DNA from: Elusimicrobiaceae bacterium | GTDB taxonomy: Bacteria; Elusimicrobiota; Elusimicrobia; Elusimicrobiales; Elusimicrobiaceae | Assembly: GCA_016282685.1 (NCBI GenBank) | Contig: JAEELM010000025.1 | Span: forward strand, 1 to 64,000 | DNA: 64,000 nt | Reading direction: 5' to 3' | Shown here: in pieces, positions 27,537-36,126 of the stretch | Layout of the letters: the number at the start of each line of letters is the position of its first letter | Numbering within the stretch: the stretch's first letter is position 1 | Notes under the pieces: generated by a model | Database searches by the model: none | Told to the model about the DNA's origin: nothing | What the model saw: only the letters and a program-made list of their open reading frames with translations | Translations under genes and position numbers: made by a program

Positions 27537-28727
27537 TTATTTAATCACACCAATTGCCTTACCCGCTTTTTCAAATGCAGCAATAATTTTCTTAACGTGC
27601 GCATCTGTATGGGTAGCCATAAGCGTCAAGCGAATCAATGCCCGGCCTGGAGGCACCGCAGGAGAGATGACCGGATTAGCAAAAATACCCATTTCATGCA
27701 GGGCGCGCCACATCTTAAAACAATTTTCATTGCTACCTACGTGAACAGGCAAAATAGGCGTGGTGCTTGTACCCAAATCGTAACCCAATTTTTCCAATCC
27801 TTTTTTCAAATCGGCCGTCAATCGGAATAAATTATCACGACGAGAAGTGTCATTTTCTATAAGTTCAATAGCCTTTGTAATAGAAGCGATTGAAGCTGGC
27901 GGCATAGAGGCTGAAAAAATTTGACTGCGAGCATTATGACGAATATAGTGAATAATTTCTTCATCTCCTACTACAAATCCGCCCACAGTAGCAAATGTTT
28001 TAGAGCAAGTCCCTACAATTAAATCCACTTCTCCGTTTTCCATATTAAAATATTCGCATGTGCCACGGCCCGTTTTTCCAATAATTCCGGTAGCATGGGC
28101 ATCATCTACCATAATTCGTGCCCCATATTTTTTACCGATTTTCACAATATCGGGCAAGGGACAAATATCTCCCTCCATGCTAAAAACACCATCTGTAATG
28201 ATTAACTTTCCAGCATCAGCGGGGAGTTTAGCAAGGACCCGTTCCAAGTCAGCCATATCGTTGTGTTTAAAGCGAACCATTTCTCCATCAGACAGTTTTA
28301 CTCCGTCTAAAATACTGGCATGATCCAATTTATCCACAATGGCATAATCCCCTTTTTTAACCAAACAGGAAACGACCCCCACGTTCATTTGATAGCCCGT
28401 AGCGAATAATAAAGCAGCTTCTTTGCGTTTAAAAGAGGCAAGTTTCTTTTCCAAATTTTCGGCTAATTGCGTATTGCCGTTGAGTAAACGGGAACCGGCT
28501 ACTCCCGTTCCGTATTTGAGGGCAGTTTCGGCTGCTATTTTTTTCATTTCCGGGTCATCAGCAAGCCCCAAATAATTATTGGAGCCCGCCATAATATAGG
28601 TTTTTCCCTCCAATTGCACTTCCGGCCCCTGTGCTGACGAAATAGGTTGGAAATAACCATATATCCCCATACGCATTGCTATTTTAGCGTCTTTATAATT
28701 TCTGCATTTATCAAAAATATCAGCCAT
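27537..28727 (-). CDS. PLP-dependent alpha-oxoamine synthase, serine palmitoyltransferase-like
   Basis: GIYGYFQPISSAQGPEV, SNNYLGLADDPEM, VDDAHATGIIG, TCSKTFATVGGFVVG (PLP Lys). Confidence 0.85.
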   Translation of the reverse strand: MADIFDKCRNYKDAKIAMRMGIYGYFQPISSAQGPEVQLEGKTYIMAGSNNYLGLADDPEMKKIAAETALKYGTGVAGSRLLNGNTQLAENLEKKLASFKRKEAALLFATGYQMNVGVVSCLVKKGDYAIVDKLDHASILDGVKLSDGEMVRFKHNDMADLERVLAKLPADAGKLIITDGVFSMEGDICPLPDIVKIGKKYGARIMVDDAHATGIIGKTGRGTCEYFNMENGEVDLIVGTCSKTFATVGGFVVGDEEIIHYIRHNARSQIFSASMPPASIASITKAIELIENDTSRRDNLFRLTADLKKGLEKLGYDLGTSTTPILPVHVGSNENCFKMWRALHEMGIFANPVISPAVPPGRALIRLTLMATHTDAHVKKIIAAFEKAGKAIGVIK

Positions 28728-28744
28728 AATTTCCTCAAATAATT

Positions 28745-29209
28745 TTACTTATTTATTTTTTTAATAATATTGGTAGTGGAACGTCCCTTAAGCAACGCAA
28801 AACGCACCACTTTCTTTGCAAATTCTCGTCCGACAATCTCGCTGGGCTTATAGTCCCCTCCCTTTACCAACACATCAGGACAAACCATTTTAATTAGCTC
28901 GTAGGGAGTATCTTCTTCAAAAATACAAACAGCGGATACACTCTCTAATGCTGCCAAAACAAGAGCCCGATCCAACTGGCTGTTCACGGGGCGGGATGAT
29001 CCTTTTAACCGTTTGACAGAAGCATCGCTGTTAAGCCCCACCACTAGCACATCACCTTTACTACGGGAGAACTCCAACACACTCACGTGTCCGGCATGTA
29101 AAATATCAAAGCACCCGTTCGTAAAAACAATTTTTTTCCCTTGGGCCCGTTGTTCTTTCAGCCATTTTGCCAGACTACGGCGAGATTTAATTTTGCTCTT
29201 TGCTTTCAT
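28745..29209 (-). CDS. HldE/RfaE2-type nucleotidyltransferase
   Basis: [37 protein letters not shown]. Confidence 0.88.
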   Translation of the reverse strand: MKAKSKIKSRRSLAKWLKEQRAQGKKIVFTNGCFDILHAGHVSVLEFSRSKGDVLVVGLNSDASVKRLKGSSRPVNSQLDRALVLAALESVSAVCIFEEDTPYELIKMVCPDVLVKGGDYKPSEIVGREFAKKVVRFALLKGRSTTNIIKKINK

Positions 29210-30569
29210 TTTTCTTCATCATCCGCTCAATGAGCCCTGTATCTATATTTCCGTTGCAAAAATCTGTGTTGGCTAAAATCTGTTGGTGGAAAGGAATTGT
29301 CGTTTTAATTCCTTCCACTAAAAATTCACCTAGTGCCCGGCGACTTCTTTGCAATAATTCCTTGCGATTAGAAGCAGTTACAATTAATTTTGCAATCAAA
29401 CTGTCATAATACGTGGGGATTGTATAACCTGTATAAACGTGGCTATCCACTCGTATTCCTAATCCACCGGACGGAATCCATTCCGTAACTGTTCCCGGGC
29501 ACGGTCTGAAATTCTGTTCACTATCTTCCGCATTGATACGGTGCTCAATAGCATGACAATAAATACGGGCGGCTGCGGCTTGTGAAAGAGATAATTTTTT
29601 GCCTTGCGCTATTTCAATTTGCATCTTTACCAAATCTACCGCACTGACTTCTTCCGTTACGGGATGTTCTACCTGCAAGCGGGTATTAACTTCCATAAAG
29701 TAAAATTCACGGTTCGGCGCCATCAAAAATTCCACGGTTCCTACCCCATGATAATCAGCTGCTTTAATTAATTTAGCTGCCGCTTCCTGCAGCTTTTTGC
29801 GCGTCTTATCATCTACAAAAGGGGAAGGAGATTCTTCTACTAACTTCTGATGTCGGCGTTGCATACTACAATCGCGTTCTGTAAATGCAACAACGTTGCC
29901 ATAGTTATCGGCCGCTACTTGTACCTCAATATGACGCGGATTTAAAACAAGTTTTTCAAAGTAAACGCGGTCATCTCCGAAGTTAGCTTTTGCCTCCCCC
30001 TGGGCAGTTTGCATCATCAAATCCAAATCTTCTTCACGCAAACAAGCACGCATCCCTTTGCCGCCACCGCCCAAAGCAGCCTTTATCATAATTGGAAAAC
30101 CGATTTTTTGAGCAATCGCACGATAATTTTTACCTACAATACCGTCGGAACCCGGTGTTACAGCCACTTCTGCCTTTTGGGCAATAGCCCGTGCGGTAGA
30201 TTTCACTCCTAACATTTCTATTGATTTAGCGGTAGGTCCAATAAAAACCATTCCGGCTTTTGTAACAGCTTTCGCAAATTCTGCATTTTCTGACAAAAAA
30301 CCATACCCGGGATGCACCGCATCCGCTTTTGTAATCCGAGCGGCGGTTACAAGAGCATCTATGTTAAGATAACTGCCTACTGACGGGGAATCTCCTATAC
30401 AAACGGCTTCGTCAGCCATACGTACATGCAAACTATTGCGATCTGCCTCCGAATAAACCGCCACAGAGCGGATATTCATCTCTCGCAATGTACGGATAAT
30501 ACGTAAAGCAATTTCTCCACGATTGGCAATCAAAACTTTTTGGAAGGGAATAATCTGTTCGTTGGCCAT
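29187..30569 (-). CDS. accC: Biotin carboxylase (acetyl-CoA carboxylase subunit A type)
   Basis: [56 protein letters not shown]. Confidence 0.94.
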   Translation of the reverse strand: MANEQIIPFQKVLIANRGEIALRIIRTLREMNIRSVAVYSEADRNSLHVRMADEAVCIGDSPSVGSYLNIDALVTAARITKADAVHPGYGFLSENAEFAKAVTKAGMVFIGPTAKSIEMLGVKSTARAIAQKAEVAVTPGSDGIVGKNYRAIAQKIGFPIMIKAALGGGGKGMRACLREEDLDLMMQTAQGEAKANFGDDRVYFEKLVLNPRHIEVQVAADNYGNVVAFTERDCSMQRRHQKLVEESPSPFVDDKTRKKLQEAAAKLIKAADYHGVGTVEFLMAPNREFYFMEVNTRLQVEHPVTEEVSAVDLVKMQIEIAQGKKLSLSQAAAARIYCHAIEHRINAEDSEQNFRPCPGTVTEWIPSGGLGIRVDSHVYTGYTIPTYYDSLIAKLIVTASNRKELLQRSRRALGEFLVEGIKTTIPFHQQILANTDFCNGNIDTGLIERMMKKNESKEQN

Positions 30570-30571
30570 AC

Positions 30572-30946
30572 TTATTTCTCAATAAAAAACAAAGGAAGTC
30601 CATATTCCACAGCAGCTCCGTTTTCGGCTGCGGCAAAACGCAATTTTCCTGTTGCGGGGGCGATAATTTTGTGTTCCTTACCTACCGTTTCTACTACACC
30701 CAAAGAGTCCCCTTCGTTCACTATTTGTCCTTCGGTCAATTGCATATCCTTCCCCTTTTCTGCCATGCGATAAACACCAATGGCTGGCGCAGAAACCGGA
30801 ATTAGAGAACAAGAGAATTCTGCTGGCTCAGGCAAAGCCTCTTTCGTCTTAATTTCAATAGAATCGCCGTCTTTTTCATAACAAAATTCAGTCAAATCGG
30901 TTGTTTTCATCCACTTGGTTACTTCCGAAATAAGTTTAGTATCCAT
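30572..30946 (-). CDS. Biotin carboxyl carrier protein-like, canonical biotinylation motif absent
   Basis: 124 aa; C-terminal biotinyl-domain pattern GDSLGVVETVGKEHKIIAPATGKL...GLPLFFIEK; ends 2 nt before accC start. Confidence 0.8.
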   Translation of the reverse strand: MDTKLISEVTKWMKTTDLTEFCYEKDGDSIEIKTKEALPEPAEFSCSLIPVSAPAIGVYRMAEKGKDMQLTEGQIVNEGDSLGVVETVGKEHKIIAPATGKLRFAAAENGAAVEYGLPLFFIEK

Positions 30947-31072
30947 ACAATCCTCAATGCAAAAAATAGAAATACGTAATATTATTCTAGCATTTTTCTA
31001 TTTCAAATAGGGAACAAATACTAATTAATTTTATAACTTGCTCCTTCCCTTTCTTTCCCTTATACTATCGAT

Positions 31073-31549
31073 ATGAGGTATATGAAATGGATAGCAGGGT
31101 TTGTTGTATGGTTGGCAGTGTGCCAACTCCCCGCGCTAGCAGGGATAGGATTTGTCTATCCTAACATGGCGTGGTATCAAACACTTCAAAAACCTCTACT
31201 CACACCGCCGGATATATTATTTGGCATGATATGGAGCGTGCTATACATACTGGTGGGCGTGGCGGCAGCAAAAGCCTTCCGATCGGGGCTTAATGAGCGG
31301 ACAAAAACCGCCATGTTATTGCTGCTGGTGCAGTTGGTACTCAATGCACTTTGGACACCAGTATTTTTTGGGCTTCATAGTTTTGCCGGGGCCGTGGTAA
31401 TATTGGTGTTTATGTTAGGGGAAGGCATTTATCTACACCGCACAATTAAGCGGCTAGATAAAAAAGCCGCCGTTTTACTATACCCCTACTGGGGATGGTT
31501 AGTGTTTGCATTATATTTGACCATTGGGTTTTGGGGGATAAACAGATAA
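31073..31549 (+). CDS. TspO/MBR family protein
   Basis: 158 aa, five TM-like segments; WYQTLQKPLLTPPDILFGMIWSVLYILVG, NALWTPVFFG. Confidence 0.88.
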   Translation: MRYMKWIAGFVVWLAVCQLPALAGIGFVYPNMAWYQTLQKPLLTPPDILFGMIWSVLYILVGVAAAKAFRSGLNERTKTAMLLLLVQLVLNALWTPVFFGLHSFAGAVVILVFMLGEGIYLHRTIKRLDKKAAVLLYPYWGWLVFALYLTIGFWGINR

Positions 31550-31552
31550 AAA

Positions 31553-31583
31553 AAACTCCGCGCGTATGGGGCGCGGAGTTTTT
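31553..31583 (+). terminator. Rho-independent terminator
   Basis: CTCCGCGC-gtatgg-GGCGCGGAG-TTTTT. Confidence 0.88.
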
Positions 31584-31599
31584 ATTACGTTCCGTATTT

Positions 31600-31857
31600 T
31601 TATTTTTGTTTAAGCCGTTGGACAAAATCCATCCCAAATCTGAGCGCCTTATACCAACCAGCATCTAAAAGACCACTTACATTTTCAATCAGATCGAACG
31701 TGTTTTTAGTTTGATCTACTTTTTCAGCCGTGGTGATTAACAGATACTCGGCCGCTTCCGCCGTACGGGTAATTTGAAAAGCTGCACGTACTATGAAAAT
31801 AACCAATATGATAAAGGCCAACACGGCCGCTAATGCACAACCTTCGTAAAAAGTCAT
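31600..31857 (-). CDS. Hypothetical membrane protein
   Basis: 85 aa, N-terminal TM helix. Confidence 0.65.
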   Translation of the reverse strand: MTFYEGCALAAVLAFIILVIFIVRAAFQITRTAEAAEYLLITTAEKVDQTKNTFDLIENVSGLLDAGWYKALRFGMDFVQRLKQK

Positions 31858-32004
31858 AAAACCCCCTTTGTGTTTTTTTAAATTTAATCAGTTTCAGGGC
31901 AAACAGTCAAGTGAAAACGCTTCCTTTTGCAAGCCTAAAAAGGCCTAGATGCTTTTTTTAATTCACTTATTTTTTAGGGGAATACATCTAGGTCCATAAA
32001 TTAT

Positions 32005-32033
32005 TTGACAAGATTTTTCTTATTAGTAATAAT
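32005..32033 (+). promoter_or_regulatory. Candidate sigma70-type promoter of the nrdD operon
   Basis: TTGACA - 17 nt - AATAAT, about 200 nt upstream of nrdD ATG. Confidence 0.4.
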
Positions 32034-32079
32034 TATTATTAACAAGCCTGAAATAGCCTGTTTAAAAGCTGCAAAAAAC

Positions 32080-32106
32080 AATTCTCCGACGGAGAATTAT
32101 TTTTTG
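32080..32106 (+). promoter_or_regulatory. Terminator-like hairpin inside the nrdD leader
   Basis: AATTCTCC-gac-GGAGAATT-ATTTTTTGG, 125 nt upstream of the nrdD ATG and downstream of the candidate promoter. Confidence 0.55.
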
Positions 32107-32231
32107 GGTCTCACGACAGCCCTTTCATTTAGAAGAGATTTGCATTTTTGGTTTGTTTATGTTTTAATTTTTGTTACCCGCAGGATTTCAAAAGATTTCA
32201 TCGCGGTATTTTCTAACCAGGACTTGATATT

Positions 32232-34292
32232 ATGGAAACTTCAGAAGTAATTACTCGTATCGTTAAGAGAGACGGTACTACGCAACCTTTTGACTCTAAA
32301 AAAATTACAAAAGCCATCACAAAAGCAGCAGAAGCTACTGGCGAATTTGATGCAGACACAGCCAAAAAACTGACTATTCGCGCTATCAATATCATTCAGC
32401 AACTTTACTCAGATACAATTCCCAACGTGGAAAATGTTCAGGATATTGTAGAAGACGTATTACTCACTTCCAATTATCATAAAACAGCCAAAGCCTATAT
32501 TTTGTATCGCGATCAACATGCTCGCATGCGTGAAATCTCTTCCAAATTTAATGTCGATTTGGTAGATCAATACCTGCAAAAACTTGACTGGCAAGTAAAC
32601 GAAAACAGCAACATGGGATATTCCTTACAGGGATTGAACAACTATATTTCTTCGGAAATCAGCAAGGTATATTGGTTGAATAAAATTTACCCTGAAAATG
32701 TTCGCCGCATGCACAGCGAAGGTGATTTCCACCTCCACGACTTGGGTTTGTTAGGTGCCTATTGCGTGGGCTGGGATTTACAAGATTTGCTTTTAAGCGG
32801 TTTTACCGGAGTGGTAGGAAAAGCAGAAAGTAAACCGGCCAAACACTTCCGCACCGCTTTGGGGCAAGTGGTTAATTTCTTCTATACATTGCAAGGAGAA
32901 AGCGCCGGTGCACAAGCCTTCTCTAACTTTGACACGTTGCTCGCTCCTTTTATCTACTATGATAAACTTTCCTATGAAGAAGTAAAACAAGCTTTGCAGG
33001 AATTTTTGTTTAACGTAAACGTTCCCACGCGCGTTGGATTCCAAACTCCGTTTACGAACTTAACGTTAGATTTAACGGTTCCTTCTTATTATAAGGACCA
33101 ACCCGTTATTATCGGTGGAAAATTGCAAGATAAAACATATGGAGAGTTCCAAGAGCAAATGGACATGCTCAACCGGGCTTTCTGTGAAGTCATGTTAGCC
33201 GGGGATGCCAAGGGACGTGTGTTTACTTTCCCCATTCCTACTTATAACATTACCCGTGATTTTGACTGGAACAACCCCAAGCTCTCCCCTCTTTGGGAAA
33301 TGACGGCCAAATATGGTATTCCGTACTTTGCCAATTTCATCAATTCTGATATGAATCCTGAAGATGCACGTTCTATGTGTTGCCGTTTGCGTATTGATAA
33401 CCGCGAATTGCGCAAACGCGGCGGCGGATTATTCGGTTCCGCACCGCTGACAGGATCTATCGGCGTAGTGACTATCAACTTGCCTCGTTTGGGATATTTA
33501 TCCAAAAATGAAGAAGAATTTTTTGCCAACTTAAAAGACCGTATGGAAGTTGCAAAAACAAGCTTGGAAATCAAACGTAAAGTAATTGAACGCTTTACCA
33601 AAGGGAATCTCTATCCGTATATGAGTTTCTATCTGCGTTCTATTCGGCAACGGTTTGGCGAGTTTTGGAAAAATCACTTTTCCACTATCGGCTTGGTAGG
33701 CTTGAATGAATGTTCCCTCAACTTAATCGGCGAAGATATCGGTACCGAAAAAGGCCGCAAATTCGCAGAGAAAGTCCTGGTCTTTATGCGTGAGACATTG
33801 GTCCAGTTCCAAGAAGAAACGGGGAACAATTATAACTTGGAAGCTACCCCGGCGGAAGGAACTTCTTACCGTTTGGCCAAATTAGATAAAGAGCGCTATC
33901 CGGAAATTATTTGCGCCAATGAATCGCTCTACAAACAAGGCCATCAACCTTTCTATACCAATTCATCCCAACTGCCGGTAAATTATACCGACGATGTATT
34001 TGAAATGTTAGATTTGCAATCCGGCATTCAATCCAAATACACCGGCGGAACAGTGCAACATATTTTTACCGGAGAACGGATCAAAGATTTAGAAGCGATG
34101 AAGAAATTCATCAAAACCGTGTGCGAAAGATATACGTTACCGTATTTCTCTATCACACCTACGTTCAGCGTCTGCCCCAAATGCGGCTACATTCCTGGGG
34201 AACATTTTGAATGTCCCAAATGCAAAGCCGAACGAATGCAGGAGCTGGAACATAAAATTAAACTTTTAGAAGAACAGTTGTACAGCAAATAA
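32232..34292 (+). CDS. nrdD: Anaerobic (class III) ribonucleoside-triphosphate reductase, catalytic polypeptide lacking the glycyl-radical domain
   Basis: 686 aa: N-terminal ATP-cone, RNR barrel, CPKCGYIPGEHFECPKC zinc motif; ends in ELEHKIKLLEEQLYSK without RVxGY. Confidence 0.93.
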   Translation: METSEVITRIVKRDGTTQPFDSKKITKAITKAAEATGEFDADTAKKLTIRAINIIQQLYSDTIPNVENVQDIVEDVLLTSNYHKTAKAYILYRDQHARMREISSKFNVDLVDQYLQKLDWQVNENSNMGYSLQGLNNYISSEISKVYWLNKIYPENVRRMHSEGDFHLHDLGLLGAYCVGWDLQDLLLSGFTGVVGKAESKPAKHFRTALGQVVNFFYTLQGESAGAQAFSNFDTLLAPFIYYDKLSYEEVKQALQEFLFNVNVPTRVGFQTPFTNLTLDLTVPSYYKDQPVIIGGKLQDKTYGEFQEQMDMLNRAFCEVMLAGDAKGRVFTFPIPTYNITRDFDWNNPKLSPLWEMTAKYGIPYFANFINSDMNPEDARSMCCRLRIDNRELRKRGGGLFGSAPLTGSIGVVTINLPRLGYLSKNEEEFFANLKDRMEVAKTSLEIKRKVIERFTKGNLYPYMSFYLRSIRQRFGEFWKNHFSTIGLVGLNECSLNLIGEDIGTEKGRKFAEKVLVFMRETLVQFQEETGNNYNLEATPAEGTSYRLAKLDKERYPEIICANESLYKQGHQPFYTNSSQLPVNYTDDVFEMLDLQSGIQSKYTGGTVQHIFTGERIKDLEAMKKFIKTVCERYTLPYFSITPTFSVCPKCGYIPGEHFECPKCKAERMQELEHKIKLLEEQLYSK

Positions 34293-34550
34293 GAAGTTCA
34301 AGGATATTACTTTTTGTTTGCAGAAGTTCTTCTTCAACTATTGCTTTAGGTTAGTAACCCTAATCTAAAAAAAGAGTTGAATTACCGGTAGGAAACTGCC
34401 ATAATGTTAGTACACAGGTTTTCACGGACCTGTAAAGCCTTAGAGGCATTGCCTCATGGGAGTTGACTACACTTAAAATTCACGGGGTGTATTAAAAAAT
34501 TCTTGAGAATAGTTATGCTCCCCATTATATTACACAAGGAGACAAAAAAT
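34293..34550 (+). ncRNA. Hairpin-rich spacer between the two nrdD polypeptides, candidate structured RNA
   Basis: Consecutive hairpins including GGTAG-GAAA-CTGCC, ACAGGT...ACCTGT and GAGGC-att-GCCTC; class not assigned. Confidence 0.35.
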
Positions 34551-34757
34551 ATGACCGCACAAGAAAAGCAAGCTGTAGAAACCAAGATTTCTGATCTTAA
34601 AAAAGAAATGAGTGAAGTACAAGGTTCTAAATGCGAAGTATATTCTCGCGTAGTAGGTTATTTGCGCCCGGTACAAAACTGGAACAAAGGTAAAAAAGAA
34701 GAATTTGAAATGCGCAAAACCATGAACGTAGAATCTTGTGAATGTTGCGGTAAGTAA
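34551..34757 (+). CDS. Separate glycyl-radical domain polypeptide of class III ribonucleotide reductase
   Basis: 68 aa; KCEVYSRVVGYLRPVQNWNKGKKEEFEMRKTM; AAGGAG upstream of ATG; coiled-coil-like N-terminus. Confidence 0.88.
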   Translation: MTAQEKQAVETKISDLKKEMSEVQGSKCEVYSRVVGYLRPVQNWNKGKKEEFEMRKTMNVESCECCGK

Positions 34758-34782
34758 TTCGTTTTAACACTTTAGGCTCCGT

Positions 34783-35406
34783 ATGAAATTGGGAGGAATG
34801 GTAAAATTTACCTTGATAGATTTTCCGGGAAGGCCGGCAGCAATTGTGTTTACGCAAGGATGTAATTTTCGCTGTCGTTACTGTCACAATCCGGAATTGG
34901 TCTATCCCCACTTATTTACGGAGCCTTTTTCTGAAGATGAATTCTTTTCTTTTTTAGCACGCCGACAAGGTACCCTAGACGGAGTTGTAGTGTCCGGAGG
35001 GGAACCTACTTTACATGATGATTTGCCTCGTTTTTTGCTTGACATCAAATCGCTGGGTTACAAGGTAAAACTGGACACGAATGGATCTCGGCCCGAAATG
35101 CTCAAACAATTAATTCAAGACAAATTGGTAGATTTCATTGCGATGGACCTAAAAGCCCCATTCGACAAATATGCTTTGATTACCGGGGTTGATACCAATT
35201 CTGCCATTATTGAGCAATCTATCGATTTAATCCGAAAAAGTGGCTTACCGCATGAATTTCGTACTACGTATGACAAGGAAGTTTTAAGCGACGAAGATAT
35301 CGCTACTATTTCCAATGCAGTTGCCGGGGAAAATTTCCGAGTACAGGAATGCTTGCCGGTGGCCAAAGAAAAAGCTGCTCTTAAAGTACTACACGAAGAA
35401 TTATAA
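34783..35406 (+). CDS. nrdG: Anaerobic ribonucleotide reductase activating protein (radical SAM)
   Basis: FTQGCNFRCRYCHNPEL; VVSGGEPTLH; directly downstream of nrdD parts. Confidence 0.9.
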   Translation: MKLGGMVKFTLIDFPGRPAAIVFTQGCNFRCRYCHNPELVYPHLFTEPFSEDEFFSFLARRQGTLDGVVVSGGEPTLHDDLPRFLLDIKSLGYKVKLDTNGSRPEMLKQLIQDKLVDFIAMDLKAPFDKYALITGVDTNSAIIEQSIDLIRKSGLPHEFRTTYDKEVLSDEDIATISNAVAGENFRVQECLPVAKEKAALKVLHEEL

Positions 35407-35421
35407 GAATTTTATCATAGA

Positions 35422-35448
35422 AACCCCCCGCATTAGCGGGGGGTTTTT
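35422..35448 (+). terminator. Rho-independent terminator
   Basis: AACCCCCCGC-atta-GCGGGGGGTTTTT. Confidence 0.9.
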
Positions 35449-35465
35449 ATTATCAGCAGATAATT

Positions 35466-36020
35466 TTATTTGGTTAAACGTTCAACTCTCTCTCCGAAAG
35501 TGGCCAGCTCGTCCAGAGCACTTTGTGCCCAGCGAACACCCGGTTCTTTTGCAAACTGTACCAAGGGTTGACCATTTACGGTATATTTCACATATTTCTT
35601 TGCAAGAGTCGTCGCTTCTTCATTCTTTTCCAATTTCTTCATCGGGTCAGCCATATTGAACAAAACAAATTGTCCGACCATATTGGCATCACCTTCAAAA
35701 TTCTTGATTTCTTTATTAAAAGCTGCGAACTCTTCAAGATTATTTTCCGCATAATCCTCTAAATATTCGCCAAGCGTAACTTTTTGGCCGTTCGCAAACG
35801 TTAATTCCGTTTCGGCAAGAAAGCTAGCAAAGGGCTTTTGCGCGTGGTAGGCATCTATCAAGCTTGCAATTGCTGGCTCAATATTTCCAGTTTGATTAGG
35901 CATAGAAACAGAAGCCATGCGTTGAACATTTGACACCGCTTCCGGTATGCTCATTCCGTTAAGTGCAAATGCCGGCACAACAGATACTAGTAAACTCATC
36001 AAGGCAGTTAATTTATTCAC
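35466..36020 (-). CDS. Hypothetical secreted protein
   Basis: 184 aa with signal peptide MNKLTALMSLLVSVVPAFA. Confidence 0.75.
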   Translation of the reverse strand: MNKLTALMSLLVSVVPAFALNGMSIPEAVSNVQRMASVSMPNQTGNIEPAIASLIDAYHAQKPFASFLAETELTFANGQKVTLGEYLEDYAENNLEEFAAFNKEIKNFEGDANMVGQFVLFNMADPMKKLEKNEEATTLAKKYVKYTVNGQPLVQFAKEPGVRWAQSALDELATFGERVERLTK

Positions 36021-36126
36021 TGTAGTCTCCTTTTGTGGTTTTTGTCTTACTTCTACTAGTATTTTATAATTCTTGCAAAACTTGCGCGAGGGTCTTTGTA
36101 CCTAGTTTTGATCTGGGCCTTTTATA

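Noticed and set aside
32005-32250. 81-aa plus-strand ORF in the nrdD leader
   Set aside because: Begins at a TTG that overlaps the candidate -35 box, has no RBS and runs into nrdD in another frame; more likely non-coding leader.
34293-34550. Simple frameshift or sequencing error explaining the split nrdD
   Set aside because: The parts are separated by 258 nt with many stops, and the downstream ORF has its own RBS and start, so a single indel cannot rejoin them.
34293-34550. Cobalamin, THF or c-di-GMP riboswitch, SRP RNA, tmRNA or RNase P in the nrdD spacer
   Set aside because: None of the conserved core sequences I know for these classes is present.
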